This document shows positions 26,591-35,535 of a stretch of DNA of 64,000 bases, piece by piece. The notes beneath the pieces were generated by a model that was not told the DNA's origin, ran no database searches, and saw only the letters and a program-made list of their open reading frames with translations. The stretch lies in assembly GCA_029260765.1 (NCBI GenBank), contig JAJDCP010000154.1:1-64000 (forward strand), written 5' to 3'. Position 1 is the first letter of the stretch; each line of letters begins with the position of its first letter. The DNA is from Planctomycetota bacterium. Lineage in GTDB: Bacteria; Planctomycetota; J058; JAJDCP01. The translations under genes and the position numbers were made by a program.

Positions 26591-29416
26591 TTGAGGTCCC
26601 TGGACTCTCTTGAAGACCAACCTGGCGGCGGGCGTTTCGTGGACAGCGACGAGCGAAAGCCTGGAGGGGCCGGGCTGCCCGGAGGAGCCGACAGGCTCAG
26701 GGGTGGCTCGCCGGAGGAGTCCTCCCAGGAATGCGGGCTCAAGCTGCGCATCGCCGAGCTCGAGCGTGCTCTTGAGCGAGCGCGCGGGGCCCATGCCCGG
26801 CTCGCTGCGCAGATCGAGACAGAAGGTGTCGGTCGCTGGAACCTCGATCTGGCGAGCGACCGCCTGGAGGTCTCAAACACGGCGGCCAGGCTCGCAGGCA
26901 TTCCCGAGGGCGATGGCACGCTGGCGGCGGGCAGCCTGCTCGAGTGCCTGCCTGCAACCGCGCGCATGGACTGGGCAGCATGGATCGAGGGAGAGGCCGG
27001 GGACGCCTGGCAGGTCGACTTCCCTCGCCGCAGCTCCGGAGGCCTCTGGCTGCGCATGCGGGCCACATTGCTGCTAGACGCCGCCGGCCGGCCTTGCCGC
27101 TGCGAAGGGATCCTGCTGCAGGTTCCCAGCCCCGAGCAGGCAGATGCGGCTCTGGCAGACGCAGCGGAGCTGTTGCGGTCGGTCTGCCAGGCCTCTCCTG
27201 ACTTCATCATCAATGTGGGGCGCGAAGGACGCATCAACTTCCTCAATCGTGTCCAACCGGGCCTCGAGCCCGACCGGGTCATCGGTACGCCGATGTGGGG
27301 GTTCGTGCGCGAAGACGACCATGCCCCCTTACGGCAGGCCTTGGAGGAGGTCTTCGAAACCGGAGAGACCCGCGAGCTCGAGACCCACGGTGACGGACCC
27401 TGGCAGTCGCCGGCGGCCTACAACAGCCGTCTCGGACCGGTGTTCAAGGATGGCCGGGTCGTCTCTGTCACGCTGGTCGCCACCGACATCACCAGGCTGC
27501 AGCGCACCGAGAGGGTGCTGGCCGCCTCCACGACGTTCCTGCACAAGGTGCTCGATGCCACGCCGGACCTGCTCTGCATCTTGAATGTCGCCGACTTCAG
27601 CCTCGACTACGCCAATCCTGGCGTCGCACACGTGCTGGACTACACCCCCGAGGCCCTCCGTGCCATGCAGGGCACGCTGCTCCAGCGGCTGGTGCACCCT
27701 GACGATCTGCCGCGCACAAGGCAGATCCGCAGTGTGCTCCCAGCGATGGACCGCAACACGGTCCGGGAGATCGATCTGCGGCTACGGGACCGCGCGGGCG
27801 CCTGGCACTGGTTGCATGCTCGTTACGTGGTCTTTTCCGACGACGAAGCGGGGGTGCCCAACCAGGTTCTGGTCGCTGCGATCGACATCACCGACCGCAA
27901 GACGGCGTTGGCTGCCCTGGGGAAGAGCCAGGAACGTCTGAAGCTCGCGACAGAATCGGTCGGGATTGGGGTCTTCGACTACCACGTCGCCAGCGACACG
28001 CTGATCTTTGACGCCCGCAATTGCGAGCTCTTCGATCTGGACCTGCCGCCTGGCAAGGTGCCGAATTCGTGCTGGACCCACAACGTGCTCGAAGAAGACC
28101 TGGTGCATGTTTCGCGCGAAGTCGCTCGCGCGCGCGCTCAGCGCACGCTTCTCGACACCGAGTTCCGCCTGCAGCTCCCCACGGGCTTGCGCTACCTCAA
28201 GGTCTACGGTCGTTTCCTCTACGGGCCCGGCGGCGAGCCCTACCGGATGGTTGGGGTCAACTTCGATCTGACGGAGCAACGGCTGCTCGAGCAGCAGCTG
28301 CTGCAGGCACAGAAGCTCGAGAGTGTCGGACGCCTGGCCGGCGGCGTGGCCCACGACTTCAACAACTTGTTGACAGTGGTGCTCGGGTATTCCGACCTTG
28401 TCCTGCGCAAGCTGCCTGAGGGATCGATCGTACGTCCTCATGTCAAGAAGGTCTGCGCTGCTGCCGAACGCGGTGCCGCGCTGACCCAGCAGCTGCTTGC
28501 GTTTGCCCGCAAGCAGATCATCCAGCCGCAGTCGGTCGATCTGAACGAGCTGATGCATAGCTCAGAGGGCATGTTGCGGAGATTGATCGGCGAAGATGTC
28601 GAGCTGGTGACCCGGCCGGAGCCCACGCTGGGACGGGTACGTGTCGATCCCGGGCATATGATGCAGTGCTTGATCAACCTCGTGATCAACGCCCGCGACG
28701 CGATGCCCCACGGCGGCCAGGTCGTCGTGGAGACCGGCAATCTAGAGCTGAACCATGAGGTCGCGGCGGGGTACGGCTTGGAACCTGGCAGCTTCGCACA
28801 GGTTTCGATCTGCGATACAGGCACTGGAATCGACCCACAAACGCTGCCTCATATCTTCGAACCGTTCTTCACCACCAAAGAGCAGGGAAAGGGTACGGGC
28901 CTGGGACTGGCCACCTGCTTTGGCATCGTCAAGCAGAGTGGTGGCCACTTGTGGGTCGACACGACCCCCGGCGAGGGCAGTTGCTTCCGTATGCTGCTGC
29001 CGCACGAGCAGGGTACGCTGGAGAGTCCTCCAAGCGTCGACCTCGGCGACCTGCCGCGAGGCACCGAAGCTGTGTTGCTCGTCGAAGACGACATCCTGGT
29101 CCGGACGATCGCGAAGATGCAGCTGCAGCGGCTGGGATACCGGGTCCTGGAGGCCGCCAATGGAGTCGATGCCGAGCTACTGCTCGAAGAGTACGACGGC
29201 GAGCTGCAGCTGCTGATCACGGACGTCGTGATGCCCCGGATGGGTGGCAACGAGCTTGCCCGCCGGCTGCGAGCGCGCTTCCCCGACATGCGCGTGCTGT
29301 TCATCTCGGGCTACCCGGTCGAGGCACACGAGGCCGAGTTGCACAGCTCCTTGCAGAAACCCTTCCGCGGCGAGGAGCTCGCCCTCAAGTTGCGTGAGGT
29401 TCTCGACCGAGCGTAG
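26591..29416 (+). CDS. soluble PAS-domain hybrid histidine kinase with receiver
   Basis: The 941-residue protein has no transmembrane helix. After a coiled-coil-like stretch (LKLRIAELERALERARG) it has an N-terminal PAS-like domain and three further PAS domains (about 195-310, 320-440, 450-560). The phosphoacceptor His is in GGVAHDFNNLL (about residue 588). The HATPase domain shows the N-box LINLVINARDAM, the G1 box DTGTGID, FEPFFTTK and the G2 box GTGLGLAT. The C-terminal receiver domain (from about 826) has VEDD, the phosphoacceptor Asp in LLITDVVMPRMGG, and the Lys in LQKPF. Its input is probably a cytosolic signal, but the ligand is unknown. The start is a TTG with AGGA eight bases upstream; no conventional start lies close. 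No partner regulator is adjacent. Confidence 0.88.
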   Translation: MRSLDSLEDQPGGGRFVDSDERKPGGAGLPGGADRLRGGSPEESSQECGLKLRIAELERALERARGAHARLAAQIETEGVGRWNLDLASDRLEVSNTAARLAGIPEGDGTLAAGSLLECLPATARMDWAAWIEGEAGDAWQVDFPRRSSGGLWLRMRATLLLDAAGRPCRCEGILLQVPSPEQADAALADAAELLRSVCQASPDFIINVGREGRINFLNRVQPGLEPDRVIGTPMWGFVREDDHAPLRQALEEVFETGETRELETHGDGPWQSPAAYNSRLGPVFKDGRVVSVTLVATDITRLQRTERVLAASTTFLHKVLDATPDLLCILNVADFSLDYANPGVAHVLDYTPEALRAMQGTLLQRLVHPDDLPRTRQIRSVLPAMDRNTVREIDLRLRDRAGAWHWLHARYVVFSDDEAGVPNQVLVAAIDITDRKTALAALGKSQERLKLATESVGIGVFDYHVASDTLIFDARNCELFDLDLPPGKVPNSCWTHNVLEEDLVHVSREVARARAQRTLLDTEFRLQLPTGLRYLKVYGRFLYGPGGEPYRMVGVNFDLTEQRLLEQQLLQAQKLESVGRLAGGVAHDFNNLLTVVLGYSDLVLRKLPEGSIVRPHVKKVCAAAERGAALTQQLLAFARKQIIQPQSVDLNELMHSSEGMLRRLIGEDVELVTRPEPTLGRVRVDPGHMMQCLINLVINARDAMPHGGQVVVETGNLELNHEVAAGYGLEPGSFAQVSICDTGTGIDPQTLPHIFEPFFTTKEQGKGTGLGLATCFGIVKQSGGHLWVDTTPGEGSCFRMLLPHEQGTLESPPSVDLGDLPRGTEAVLLVEDDILVRTIAKMQLQRLGYRVLEAANGVDAELLLEEYDGELQLLITDVVMPRMGGNELARRLRARFPDMRVLFISGYPVEAHEAELHSSLQKPFRGEELALKLREVLDRA

Positions 29417-29488
29417 CCCCGACCTTCGCCCCGCACCAGCACACACCGCCGCTGAAGCATCAACAGTCTCCAGCTCGAGGATCAAACC

Positions 29489-29866
29489 ATGCCACCAAGA
29501 CAGAGAACCCTGGTGCTGCTAGCCTGCCTGCTCTTGGGCTGCAGCGACACCAGTCCCGCCCCCGGCGACTCCCAGGAGACTGCGAGCCCGCCGGAGCTGC
29601 CCGGTCGTTGGGAAGTTGTTTCCACCAGTGGCGAACAATCAGAGCTACAGCTCGGCGTGTTCTACGCATTCCACCCCGATGGGCAGCTGACCGTTGGCGA
29701 GGGTCCACTGGCCGCCGAAGGCACGTGGCAGCGTGAGGGTGACCGGCTGCATCTCGTGCTGGCCGGCGTCGCGATGGATGTCGACATCCGACTCGAGACG
29801 GACGGACTGACCTACAGCATCGCCAACAGCGACCAGGTCTTCAAAATGAAGAAGCAGCCGGATTAA
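29489..29866 (+). CDS. small lipoprotein
   Basis: The 125-residue product has an N-terminal lipobox (LLGC, lipidated Cys at residue 18) after a short hydrophobic stretch. A Ser/Pro-rich spacer and a beta-sheet domain follow (LPGRWEVVSTSG, YAFHPDGQLTVGEG, AEGTWQREGDRLHLVL). That 'GxW...G...' pattern resembles lipocalin-like DUF-type lipoproteins. It is likely anchored to the outer membrane. It lies 72 bp after the hybrid kinase gene on the same strand and is followed by a hairpin that may end transcription. Function unknown. Confidence 0.7.
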   Translation: MPPRQRTLVLLACLLLGCSDTSPAPGDSQETASPPELPGRWEVVSTSGEQSELQLGVFYAFHPDGQLTVGEGPLAAEGTWQREGDRLHLVLAGVAMDVDIRLETDGLTYSIANSDQVFKMKKQPD

Positions 29867-29874
29867 AGGACTGA

Positions 29875-29915
29875 TCCTCCTGCAAGGGCCGAAAACCAGC
29901 CCACCTGCAGGAGGA
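29875..29915. terminator. long inverted repeat between convergent genes
   Basis: TCCTCCTGCA and TGCAGGAGGA form a 10-bp stem around a 21-nt loop that itself contains a small GGGC/GCCC stem. It lies directly after the lipoprotein stop and before the convergent rpsI stop, so it could end transcription from both sides. T-tracts are weak. Confidence 0.5.
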
Positions 29916-29929
29916 AATTCCACGACGCC

Positions 29930-29947
29930 GGGGCCGAGAACGGCCCC
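29930..29947 (-). terminator. hairpin downstream of rpsI
   Basis: GGGGCCG-AGAA-CGGCCCC (7-bp stem, 4-nt loop) lies about 15 bp past the rpsI stop on the minus strand. It is a likely terminator for the ribosomal-protein transcript, although the following T-tract is poor. Confidence 0.5.
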
Positions 29948-29962
29948 CCGCGCTGCAGAGAC

Positions 29963-30355
29963 TTAGCGCTTCGAGAACTGGAAGCCACGACGAGCACCAG
30001 CCCGCCCGTACTTCTTGCGCTCGCTGACGCGCGCGTCCCGGGTCAGGAAACCCGCTTCGCGCAGCTGCCGGTTTTCCGCAGGCACAGTCTTCTTGAGCGC
30101 GCGGGAAAGGCCGTGCCGGATGGCACCAGCCTGGCCGGTGAAGCCACCCCCACGTACGTTCACGAAAACATCCCACTGGTCGAGCACGCCCAACAGTTTC
30201 CCAGGAGACATGGCATGTGTCGCCTGGACTTCCGAGGGGAAGTACTCATTCATAGTACGACCGTTGACCAGCACTTTGCCCGTTCCACGGCAGATACGGA
30301 CGCGGGCAACCGAAGACTTGCGACGCCCGGTACCCAAGACATATTCCACAGCCAC
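29963..30355 (-). CDS. rpsI: 30S ribosomal protein S9
   Basis: The 130-residue protein is a full-length S9 of the small ribosomal subunit. It begins with the conserved LGTGRRKSSVARV region, contains VRGGGFTGQAGAIRHGLSRAL, and ends with the basic KKYGRAGARRGFQFSKR tail that reaches the tRNA anticodon in the ribosome. The start is a GTG with GAGGGAG upstream. It lies 25 bp after rplM, the standard L13-S9 pair. Confidence 0.98.
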   Translation of the reverse strand: MAVEYVLGTGRRKSSVARVRICRGTGKVLVNGRTMNEYFPSEVQATHAMSPGKLLGVLDQWDVFVNVRGGGFTGQAGAIRHGLSRALKKTVPAENRQLREAGFLTRDARVSERKKYGRAGARRGFQFSKR

Positions 30356-30380
30356 GAGGCTACTCCCTCAATCTCTTTCG

Positions 30381-30821
30381 TTACTTGGCGGTTCCCAGGA
30401 CAAGTTCTTCGGGCTTCTGCGCTTGATGGCAGTGCTCGGCGTCATCGAAGATCTTGAGCTTCAACAACATTTTACGGCCCAGACGGGTTTTGGGAAGCAT
30501 CCGGCGGACGGCCAACCGGATCACTTCGCGCGGCTTCTTGTCGAGCATCTCCTGCATAGTGGCTTCTTTCAAACCACCGGGACGCTGCGTGTGGTAGCGG
30601 TAGATCCGCTGCTGCTTCTTGCGTCCTGTTACCTGGACCTTGCTCGCATTCGTCACGATCACGAAATCGCCCGTGTCGACATGTGGAGTGTAGGTCGGCT
30701 TGTGCTTGCCCATGAGAATCTGGGCCACGCGGGAAGCCATGCGGCCGAGAATCTCATTCTCCGCATTCACAATCCACCACTTCTGCTCGACGTCCTGTGG
30801 ACGGGCCACATAGCTCTTCAT
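30381..30821 (-). CDS. rplM: 50S ribosomal protein L13
   Basis: The 146-residue protein is a typical L13: WWIVNAENEILGRMASRVAQIL near the start, then HVDTGDFVIVTNASKV, YRYHTQRPGGLKE and the AVRRMLPKTRLGRKML motif. L13 is an early assembly protein of the large subunit. A GAGG ribosome site precedes the ATG. The gene is followed by rpsI and is preceded by only 54 bp after an ExeA-like ATPase gene on the same strand, an unusual neighbour for this operon. Confidence 0.98.
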   Translation of the reverse strand: MKSYVARPQDVEQKWWIVNAENEILGRMASRVAQILMGKHKPTYTPHVDTGDFVIVTNASKVQVTGRKKQQRIYRYHTQRPGGLKEATMQEMLDKKPREVIRLAVRRMLPKTRLGRKMLLKLKIFDDAEHCHQAQKPEELVLGTAK

Positions 30822-30875
30822 CGTTCACAAACCTCAATCAGACTTGGCCCCCGGTCGATTTCCGGGAAGCCCTTG

Positions 30876-32990
30876 TTACGACTCGCTGGCTTCGGTGGCT
30901 ACCTTGGCCTTCTTCCGTGTACTGGACTTCTTCTTGGCAGTCTCACCAGTGCCGGCGCTCTTCTTCGCCTTCGCTTTGGTGCCTTTGCGTTTGCGAGCGC
31001 GGCCTGCCGTCTGCCCCGCATCGTCGCCGGCCTCTCCGGCCTTCGCCTGGCTTGGACGGCTGCGCGGCTTCTTGGCCGCGGGCTTGGCGTCTTCCTCGCC
31101 GCCTTCAGCTCGAGACTTGTTCGCCTTGGCTTTCGAAGCCCGGGAACGGCGCTTGGCCTTGGGCTTCTCCTCAGCCTTGGCAGCGCCCTCAGGCTCGGCC
31201 CTGGAGGCAGCCTTCCTGGCGTTGGGCTTCTCGGCCTTGGGCTTCTCGGGCTCGAGAATTCCGAGTGAGAAATCGTCAAAATCGAAGGAGCCGTCGTCAG
31301 CCGTGGCCGCAGGCTTCTCGACCTTCGCAGCAGGCTTCTCGACCTTCGCAGCAGGCTTCTCGACCTTCGCAGCAGGCTTCTCGACCTTCGCAGCAGGCTT
31401 CTCGGCTTTCGCCGCAGGCGTGTCGGCTTTCGCCGCGGGCTTTTCTGCCTTCGCCCCAGGCTTCTCGGCCTTCGCCGCATCTGCTGCGGGCTCGCCCTTA
31501 TCGTGACGACCACGTCCTCCGCGACCGCGTCCACGACCGCGCTTTCCGTCTTCGGGAGCGTCAAAGTACTTGGGCGCTTCGCTGGTCGCCGCATTCCCCT
31601 GTTTGGGGCCAGTCGTCGACTTCAAACCGCGAATAACGTCCTCGATGCTCTCGAGCCCCTCGACGATACTGCGATCGATCGGCTCGACCGGCTCGTCAAG
31701 TTGCACAGGCGCACGAGCACGTCCACCGCGTCCCCGACGACCGCGCGTCCGCTCTCCACGATCGCCACGCGAATCGCGGCTCTGGCTATCGCGGCTCTTG
31801 GTGTCGCGGCTTTGCGTGTCGCGGCTTTGCGTGTCGCGACTTTGGGTGTCGCGACTTTCACGATCGCCACGGCCTCGCCGTCCACGTCCGCGTCGCTCTT
31901 CACCGTCGGACTCGCCCCGGTCGCGATCGCGTCGTCCGCGATCACTGTCCCGCTTCTCGCGGCTCGGACGACGATCATTGTCGCGCGGTCCGTCTCCACG
32001 GCCACGGCCGCGCTCTGCGCGGGGAGCGGCAACGCTCGCCTCTGCCGGAGCACGGTCTTCTTTGGGGGCCTTGGCCGCTGGAACCACCACGGGGGCAGCT
32101 TCTGCCGGGGCTGAAGCCGTCCGCGCCGGGGCCGCTCCGTCACGGTCACGGATGCGGCCGATGATTTCAGCATGACGCACGATACGTGCACGCCTGTATT
32201 CGTCGGTCGCATCGCGCACCAGACGCGCATCAACGTTGCGGCGACCGAGGCCACAACCGAGCAGCAAAGCCAGGTCACAGATATTGTTGACGACCCGGGG
32301 ATTGCCCTGGGATACCTTATGGGCCGCCCGGCAGGCAGCCGCATCGAACAACCCGCGAGCACCGCCTACCGCCTCGATGCGGTGTGCGATGTAGGCAGCG
32401 GTATCGGCCTCTTCCATGCCATGCAGCGTCGCGAAAATATCAACGCGGTGGGACAAGCGAGGATGAGCGGCCAACAGCTCTTTGAGCTGCTCACCACCAG
32501 CCAACACCAATGTCAGGGCGGGGCTGCCGTTGGTCTGCAGATTGGTCAACAGGCGCAGCTCATCGAAAACGCCAGGCGCCGTCAGCGAGTCTGCCTCGTC
32601 GAGCAGCACGACCAGACGCTTGTTGCGGGCACGTGCCTCGCGCGCCATGGTCTGCAGGGCTGAGAGCATTTCACGCTTCGAACGCAGATTGCCCTGCTTA
32701 CGGAAGCCGTCGATGATCTGACCCAACAGGTCGATGTTCGAGCCATTGATGGGATTGGTGACGACAGACACCGGAAAGCGCTGCGCGATAAGCTTCTGGC
32801 CCAAGTTGTTCAAGAGCAGGGTCTTGCCGGAGCCCGATGGGCCGGTCAGCACGACCAGAGTCTTGTTTTCCTTGACGGCGTAAACCAAGCGGACGAGGCA
32901 TTCTTTGTGGTCGCCGGACGAATAAAAGAGGTCGGCGCTGAACTCGTTCGCGAATGGTTTCTTGTTCAGCTTCCAATATTTCTCATACAT
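30876..32990 (-). CDS. ExeA/GspA-type AAA ATPase with long RG- and KP-rich tail
   Basis: Residues 1 to about 270 form an AAA ATPase of the ExeA/MSHA-MshM type: PFANEF.ADLFYSS at the N-terminus, Walker A GPSGSGKT (50-57), Walker B VVLLDEADSL, and an RxGNPRVVNNICDLAL-like sensor region. ExeA proteins help assemble secretins or pili and carry a peptidoglycan-binding domain, which is absent here. Instead the last 430 residues are disordered: an Arg/Gly/Asp-rich stretch with repeated SRDTQ, RGRGRGGRGR-type boxes, and repeated AAKVEKP units ending in a Lys/Ala-rich tail. Such tails bind RNA or acidic partners. It precedes rplM-rpsI on the same strand and is driven by a consensus-like promoter. Confidence 0.82.
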   Translation of the reverse strand: MYEKYWKLNKKPFANEFSADLFYSSGDHKECLVRLVYAVKENKTLVVLTGPSGSGKTLLLNNLGQKLIAQRFPVSVVTNPINGSNIDLLGQIIDGFRKQGNLRSKREMLSALQTMAREARARNKRLVVLLDEADSLTAPGVFDELRLLTNLQTNGSPALTLVLAGGEQLKELLAAHPRLSHRVDIFATLHGMEEADTAAYIAHRIEAVGGARGLFDAAACRAAHKVSQGNPRVVNNICDLALLLGCGLGRRNVDARLVRDATDEYRRARIVRHAEIIGRIRDRDGAAPARTASAPAEAAPVVVPAAKAPKEDRAPAEASVAAPRAERGRGRGDGPRDNDRRPSREKRDSDRGRRDRDRGESDGEERRGRGRRGRGDRESRDTQSRDTQSRDTQSRDTKSRDSQSRDSRGDRGERTRGRRGRGGRARAPVQLDEPVEPIDRSIVEGLESIEDVIRGLKSTTGPKQGNAATSEAPKYFDAPEDGKRGRGRGRGGRGRHDKGEPAADAAKAEKPGAKAEKPAAKADTPAAKAEKPAAKVEKPAAKVEKPAAKVEKPAAKVEKPAATADDGSFDFDDFSLGILEPEKPKAEKPNARKAASRAEPEGAAKAEEKPKAKRRSRASKAKANKSRAEGGEEDAKPAAKKPRSRPSQAKAGEAGDDAGQTAGRARKRKGTKAKAKKSAGTGETAKKKSSTRKKAKVATEASES
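31309..31395. repeat. 21-bp in-gene tandem repeat (AAKVEKP)
   Basis: About four near-identical 21-bp units encode consecutive AAKVEKP heptads in the disordered tail of the ExeA-like protein. Degenerate units (AKAEKP, AKADTP) flank them. Such repeats readily change number by slippage. Confidence 0.8.
31785..31860. repeat. 15-bp in-gene tandem repeat (SRDTQ)
   Basis: About five 15-bp units encode SRDTQ/SRDTK/SRDSQ pentads in the arginine-rich part of the same protein. The nucleotide units are near-identical, so recent expansion by slippage is likely. Confidence 0.8.
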
Positions 32991-33227
32991 CTTGAGGAGT
33001 TACTCTCCATCTTCGGGGTCTCGGCCCTCGAAGCGTTGACGCTGCTGACATTCAACAGCGAGGATATGGGTGAGGAATCACATCAACTCACCGGTCCGAT
33101 CAGGTTCCCTATGGCGTGCCACACCCCGTCGTCGGTTGGTCCCGACACCGTTGAACGGTCGTACGAGGGGGGCGTCTTTTCGGTTCAGCTCTCGCTTCCG
33201 CGGCAGGAGCCTGATCAAAGACGGAGT

Positions 33228-33255
33228 ATTCTAGCTCGCAAGCATGGTCTGTCAA
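33228..33255 (-). promoter_or_regulatory. strong sigma-70-like promoter for the ExeA-like/rplM/rpsI unit
   Basis: On the minus strand, TTGACA and TAGAAT (one mismatch) are separated by 16 bp. The start point would be about 230 nt before the ExeA-like ATG, leaving a long leader with room for regulation. I see no known L13 leader motif in it. Confidence 0.6.
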
Positions 33256-33334
33256 TGCTCTTTCTTCCTGCGAGCGAAGCTGATACAAAAAGCGACCTGT
33301 CTCTGTCGCGGCGCGTCCCCGGCCGCGCGCGGCT

Positions 33335-33363
33335 TTGACAGTGTCGACCAAAAGCGGCATGAT
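33335..33363 (+). promoter_or_regulatory. sigma-70-like promoter for rsmE
   Basis: A perfect TTGACA and CATGAT are separated by 17 bp, about 30 bp before the rsmE GTG. With the divergent promoter just above, it accounts for the main signals in the roughly 400-bp gap between the ExeA-like gene and rsmE; I see nothing else there. Confidence 0.6.
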
Positions 33364-33392
33364 ACGGTTCATCTCGAGAAGGGAAGCCGAGC

Positions 33393-34112
33393 GTGGTCGC
33401 CAGGTTCTACTGCGACGACTTGAGTGCTGCGACAGTGCGGCTCGAAGGCAAAGAAGCACGGCATCTCCTGGTCAGCCTGCGCGCGCGCCGCGGCCACACG
33501 GTGGAGCTGTTCGACGGAGCCGGCGGCTTGGCGCGAGGCATCGTCGCGGCGACCAGCAAACGCAGCTGCACGATCGAGCTCGGAGAACGCCTGACCGCCC
33601 CGCCCTGTCCTTCTGTCGCTCTCGATGTCGCGGTGGCCCCTCCCAAGGGAACCCGGCAAAGCTGGCTGGTGCACAAGGCCACGGAGCTTGGTGTGCGGCG
33701 GCTGACCGCACTGCGGACGCGACGGGGCAGTGTGCCCGCAGACTCCGTGACCGAACGCTGGCAGCGCATCGCACTGGAAGCTTCCAAGCAATGCGGCCGA
33801 CTGTGGCTGCCTGAGATCGACGCGGCCGGCCTTGCCGACTTCCTGGCACTTGGGACCGACGCGCTTCTGTTGTTGCTCGACCCTTCAGGCCGCCCGCTGG
33901 GGCGCTGCCTGGAGGGCGTACAGAAGCATGTGGTCCTGCTGGTAGGCCCCGAAGGGGGTTTTGACGCTGAAGAGCAACGAACTGCAACTGCCGCCGGCGC
34001 GATTCCGGTCGCAGTCGCGCCTCACATCCTGCGCATCGAGACCGCGGTGCTTGCCGGGCTCGCACAGATGCAGGGTTTTCTTGGTTGGGGGACCAGCGAT
34101 GGATCCGTATGA
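33393..34112 (+). CDS. rsmE: 16S rRNA (uracil-1498-N3)-methyltransferase
   Basis: The 239-residue protein is an RsmE of the SPOUT class, which methylates N3 of U1498 in 16S rRNA using S-adenosylmethionine. Family signs are RFYCDDL near the start, HLLVSLRARRGHTVELFDG, KGTRQSWLVHKATELGVRRL, ASKQCGRLWLPEI, then the knot motifs VVLLVGPEGGFDAEEQ and HILRIETAVLAGLAQMQ. The start is a GTG with a GGGAAG-type site. The 3' end overlaps the next gene by 14 bp, so the two are probably coupled. Confidence 0.93.
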   Translation: MVARFYCDDLSAATVRLEGKEARHLLVSLRARRGHTVELFDGAGGLARGIVAATSKRSCTIELGERLTAPPCPSVALDVAVAPPKGTRQSWLVHKATELGVRRLTALRTRRGSVPADSVTERWQRIALEASKQCGRLWLPEIDAAGLADFLALGTDALLLLLDPSGRPLGRCLEGVQKHVVLLVGPEGGFDAEEQRTATAAGAIPVAVAPHILRIETAVLAGLAQMQGFLGWGTSDGSV

Positions 34113-35535
34113 GCTGCTGCTGGACTGCGCCGCTTCGCCGCATCCCCTGCGCTGGACCCCCCTGGTCAAGGCGTGCGGTCGTAAGCTCTTCGGCTTGCTG
34201 GCCAAAGCTATCGGTAAGGAGCCCACTTGTGGCGCGGCCAGTCAGGCGTTGTGCAGCCTTGCACCGCCGGGCTTCGCAGAGGTCCTGCTGACCGGGTTCG
34301 CCAAACCTCAGGCCCCCGCCTGCCTGCGGGCGCGCCTCCGGGCGGTTCTGTGCCTCGACCCCCTGCAACGCCCCCTGACCCGCTCCGAACAGGTCGAAGC
34401 CCTACTGGACGGCATTCAGCGAGAGGAACGCGCCTGGCTTCCATCGATGTTTGAGACGCTCGATGTCGAACAGCGCACGATCTTCTTGCAGCAGTTGCCG
34501 GAGGCTTTGCCACCGGTGCCTCTGGCCTGGACTCTGGGAGCGCTCTTCGAGCTGTCCGCCGAGCCCCGTCATCGCCTGGACATCATCGATCAGCTGCTCA
34601 AGCTCGACCGGCAGGTCGCGGGCGGGCCCCTGAACCAGATCGCCAGGCAACAGCTCGACACGCCCGCGGGAACGAGCCCCAGCGAACGCAGCCGCGCCAG
34701 CGCTGCCGGTCCATCGAGCCAGCCGCCCCCTGGAGAGCCGCGGGTCTTCATCTGCAGCCCGGAGGGCTGGAGCTACGACGCCTTGCTCGCGCGCCCGGTC
34801 TATCTCGGAGTGTACGCAACGCACGACGTGCGGATGCGCCTCGGCGGCGGCCTGATCTCCTCCGAGCCGGCTGAGTTCTTCACGCTGCGCGGACTCTGGA
34901 GCTGGCGAAGGCGCCTCGAAGCCGAACACTGCCTCGTCGCGGAGCTGCCCGCGGGCAATGGTTTTGCCCGTCTGAGCCACGACCTGGGTCCGAACGCCGA
35001 CGCGCTTCCGCTCGCTGGAGACTTTGCTGTCCACACCGAGTTCGGGAGCTTCTTCCAAGAGGCCGAGCGCGAAGCCGCTCGCTACGCGCGGGCCTCAGAC
35101 CGCCTATACGAACGGCCGGAGTTCGACTTCTTCGTCTTCCTCCCCCACGAATTCGGCATCGGCGACTATGCGCTCGCCGCACAGCGCTTCTTTGATGGTG
35201 CGGGGGGCGACGCCGCTGCGCCCGACTACAAGAGAACCATGACCGATCTGGCAGCCATGGCGGGCGAACACATCGATGGCATCGACGGCAGCCGCGAGCT
35301 CCTCAAGAGCGCGTTACGCCTGTTCGCAGAGATCTATTTCTACAGCGGCAAGCGCGCCCCGGCCCAGACCCTGGCGGGCGTGCATCGGGCACTCTTCAAC
35401 GCTCGCCTGCACGAAGTCCCGTTCACGCTGGCGATGCTGCGGCACTCGATCGAGCTCGAGCTCGACGGCCGCATCCTGGTCGAAGTCGAAGACGTCGAGG
35501 AAGAAGAGGGGCCGCTCTCTACAGGCGCTGGGTAG
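34099..35535 (+). CDS. large protein of unknown function
   Basis: The 478-residue protein has no family I can name. The N-terminal 190 residues look alpha-helical, with repeated Leu and Ala pairs. A Pro/Ser/Ala-rich linker follows near 200-225. The C-terminal half has FICSPEGWSYDALLARPVYLGVY, EFGSFFQEAEREAARYARASDRLYERPEFDFFVFLPHEFGIGDY, and an acidic end (VEVEDVEEEEGP). There is no signal peptide or transmembrane segment. It overlaps rsmE at its start and the convergent HAD gene at its end by 17 bp, so expression from the rsmE promoter is likely. A role in RNA metabolism is a guess from position. Confidence 0.6.
   Translation: MDPYELLLDCAASPHPLRWTPLVKACGRKLFGLLAKAIGKEPTCGAASQALCSLAPPGFAEVLLTGFAKPQAPACLRARLRAVLCLDPLQRPLTRSEQVEALLDGIQREERAWLPSMFETLDVEQRTIFLQQLPEALPPVPLAWTLGALFELSAEPRHRLDIIDQLLKLDRQVAGGPLNQIARQQLDTPAGTSPSERSRASAAGPSSQPPPGEPRVFICSPEGWSYDALLARPVYLGVYATHDVRMRLGGGLISSEPAEFFTLRGLWSWRRRLEAEHCLVAELPAGNGFARLSHDLGPNADALPLAGDFAVHTEFGSFFQEAEREAARYARASDRLYERPEFDFFVFLPHEFGIGDYALAAQRFFDGAGGDAAAPDYKRTMTDLAAMAGEHIDGIDGSRELLKSALRLFAEIYFYSGKRAPAQTLAGVHRALFNARLHEVPFTLAMLRHSIELELDGRILVEVEDVEEEEGPLSTGAG

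Noticed and set aside
31300..31870. Evenly spaced short repeats, checked as a CRISPR array
   Set aside because: Units are 15 and 21 bp without spacers and encode in-frame SRDTQ and AAKVEKP repeats.
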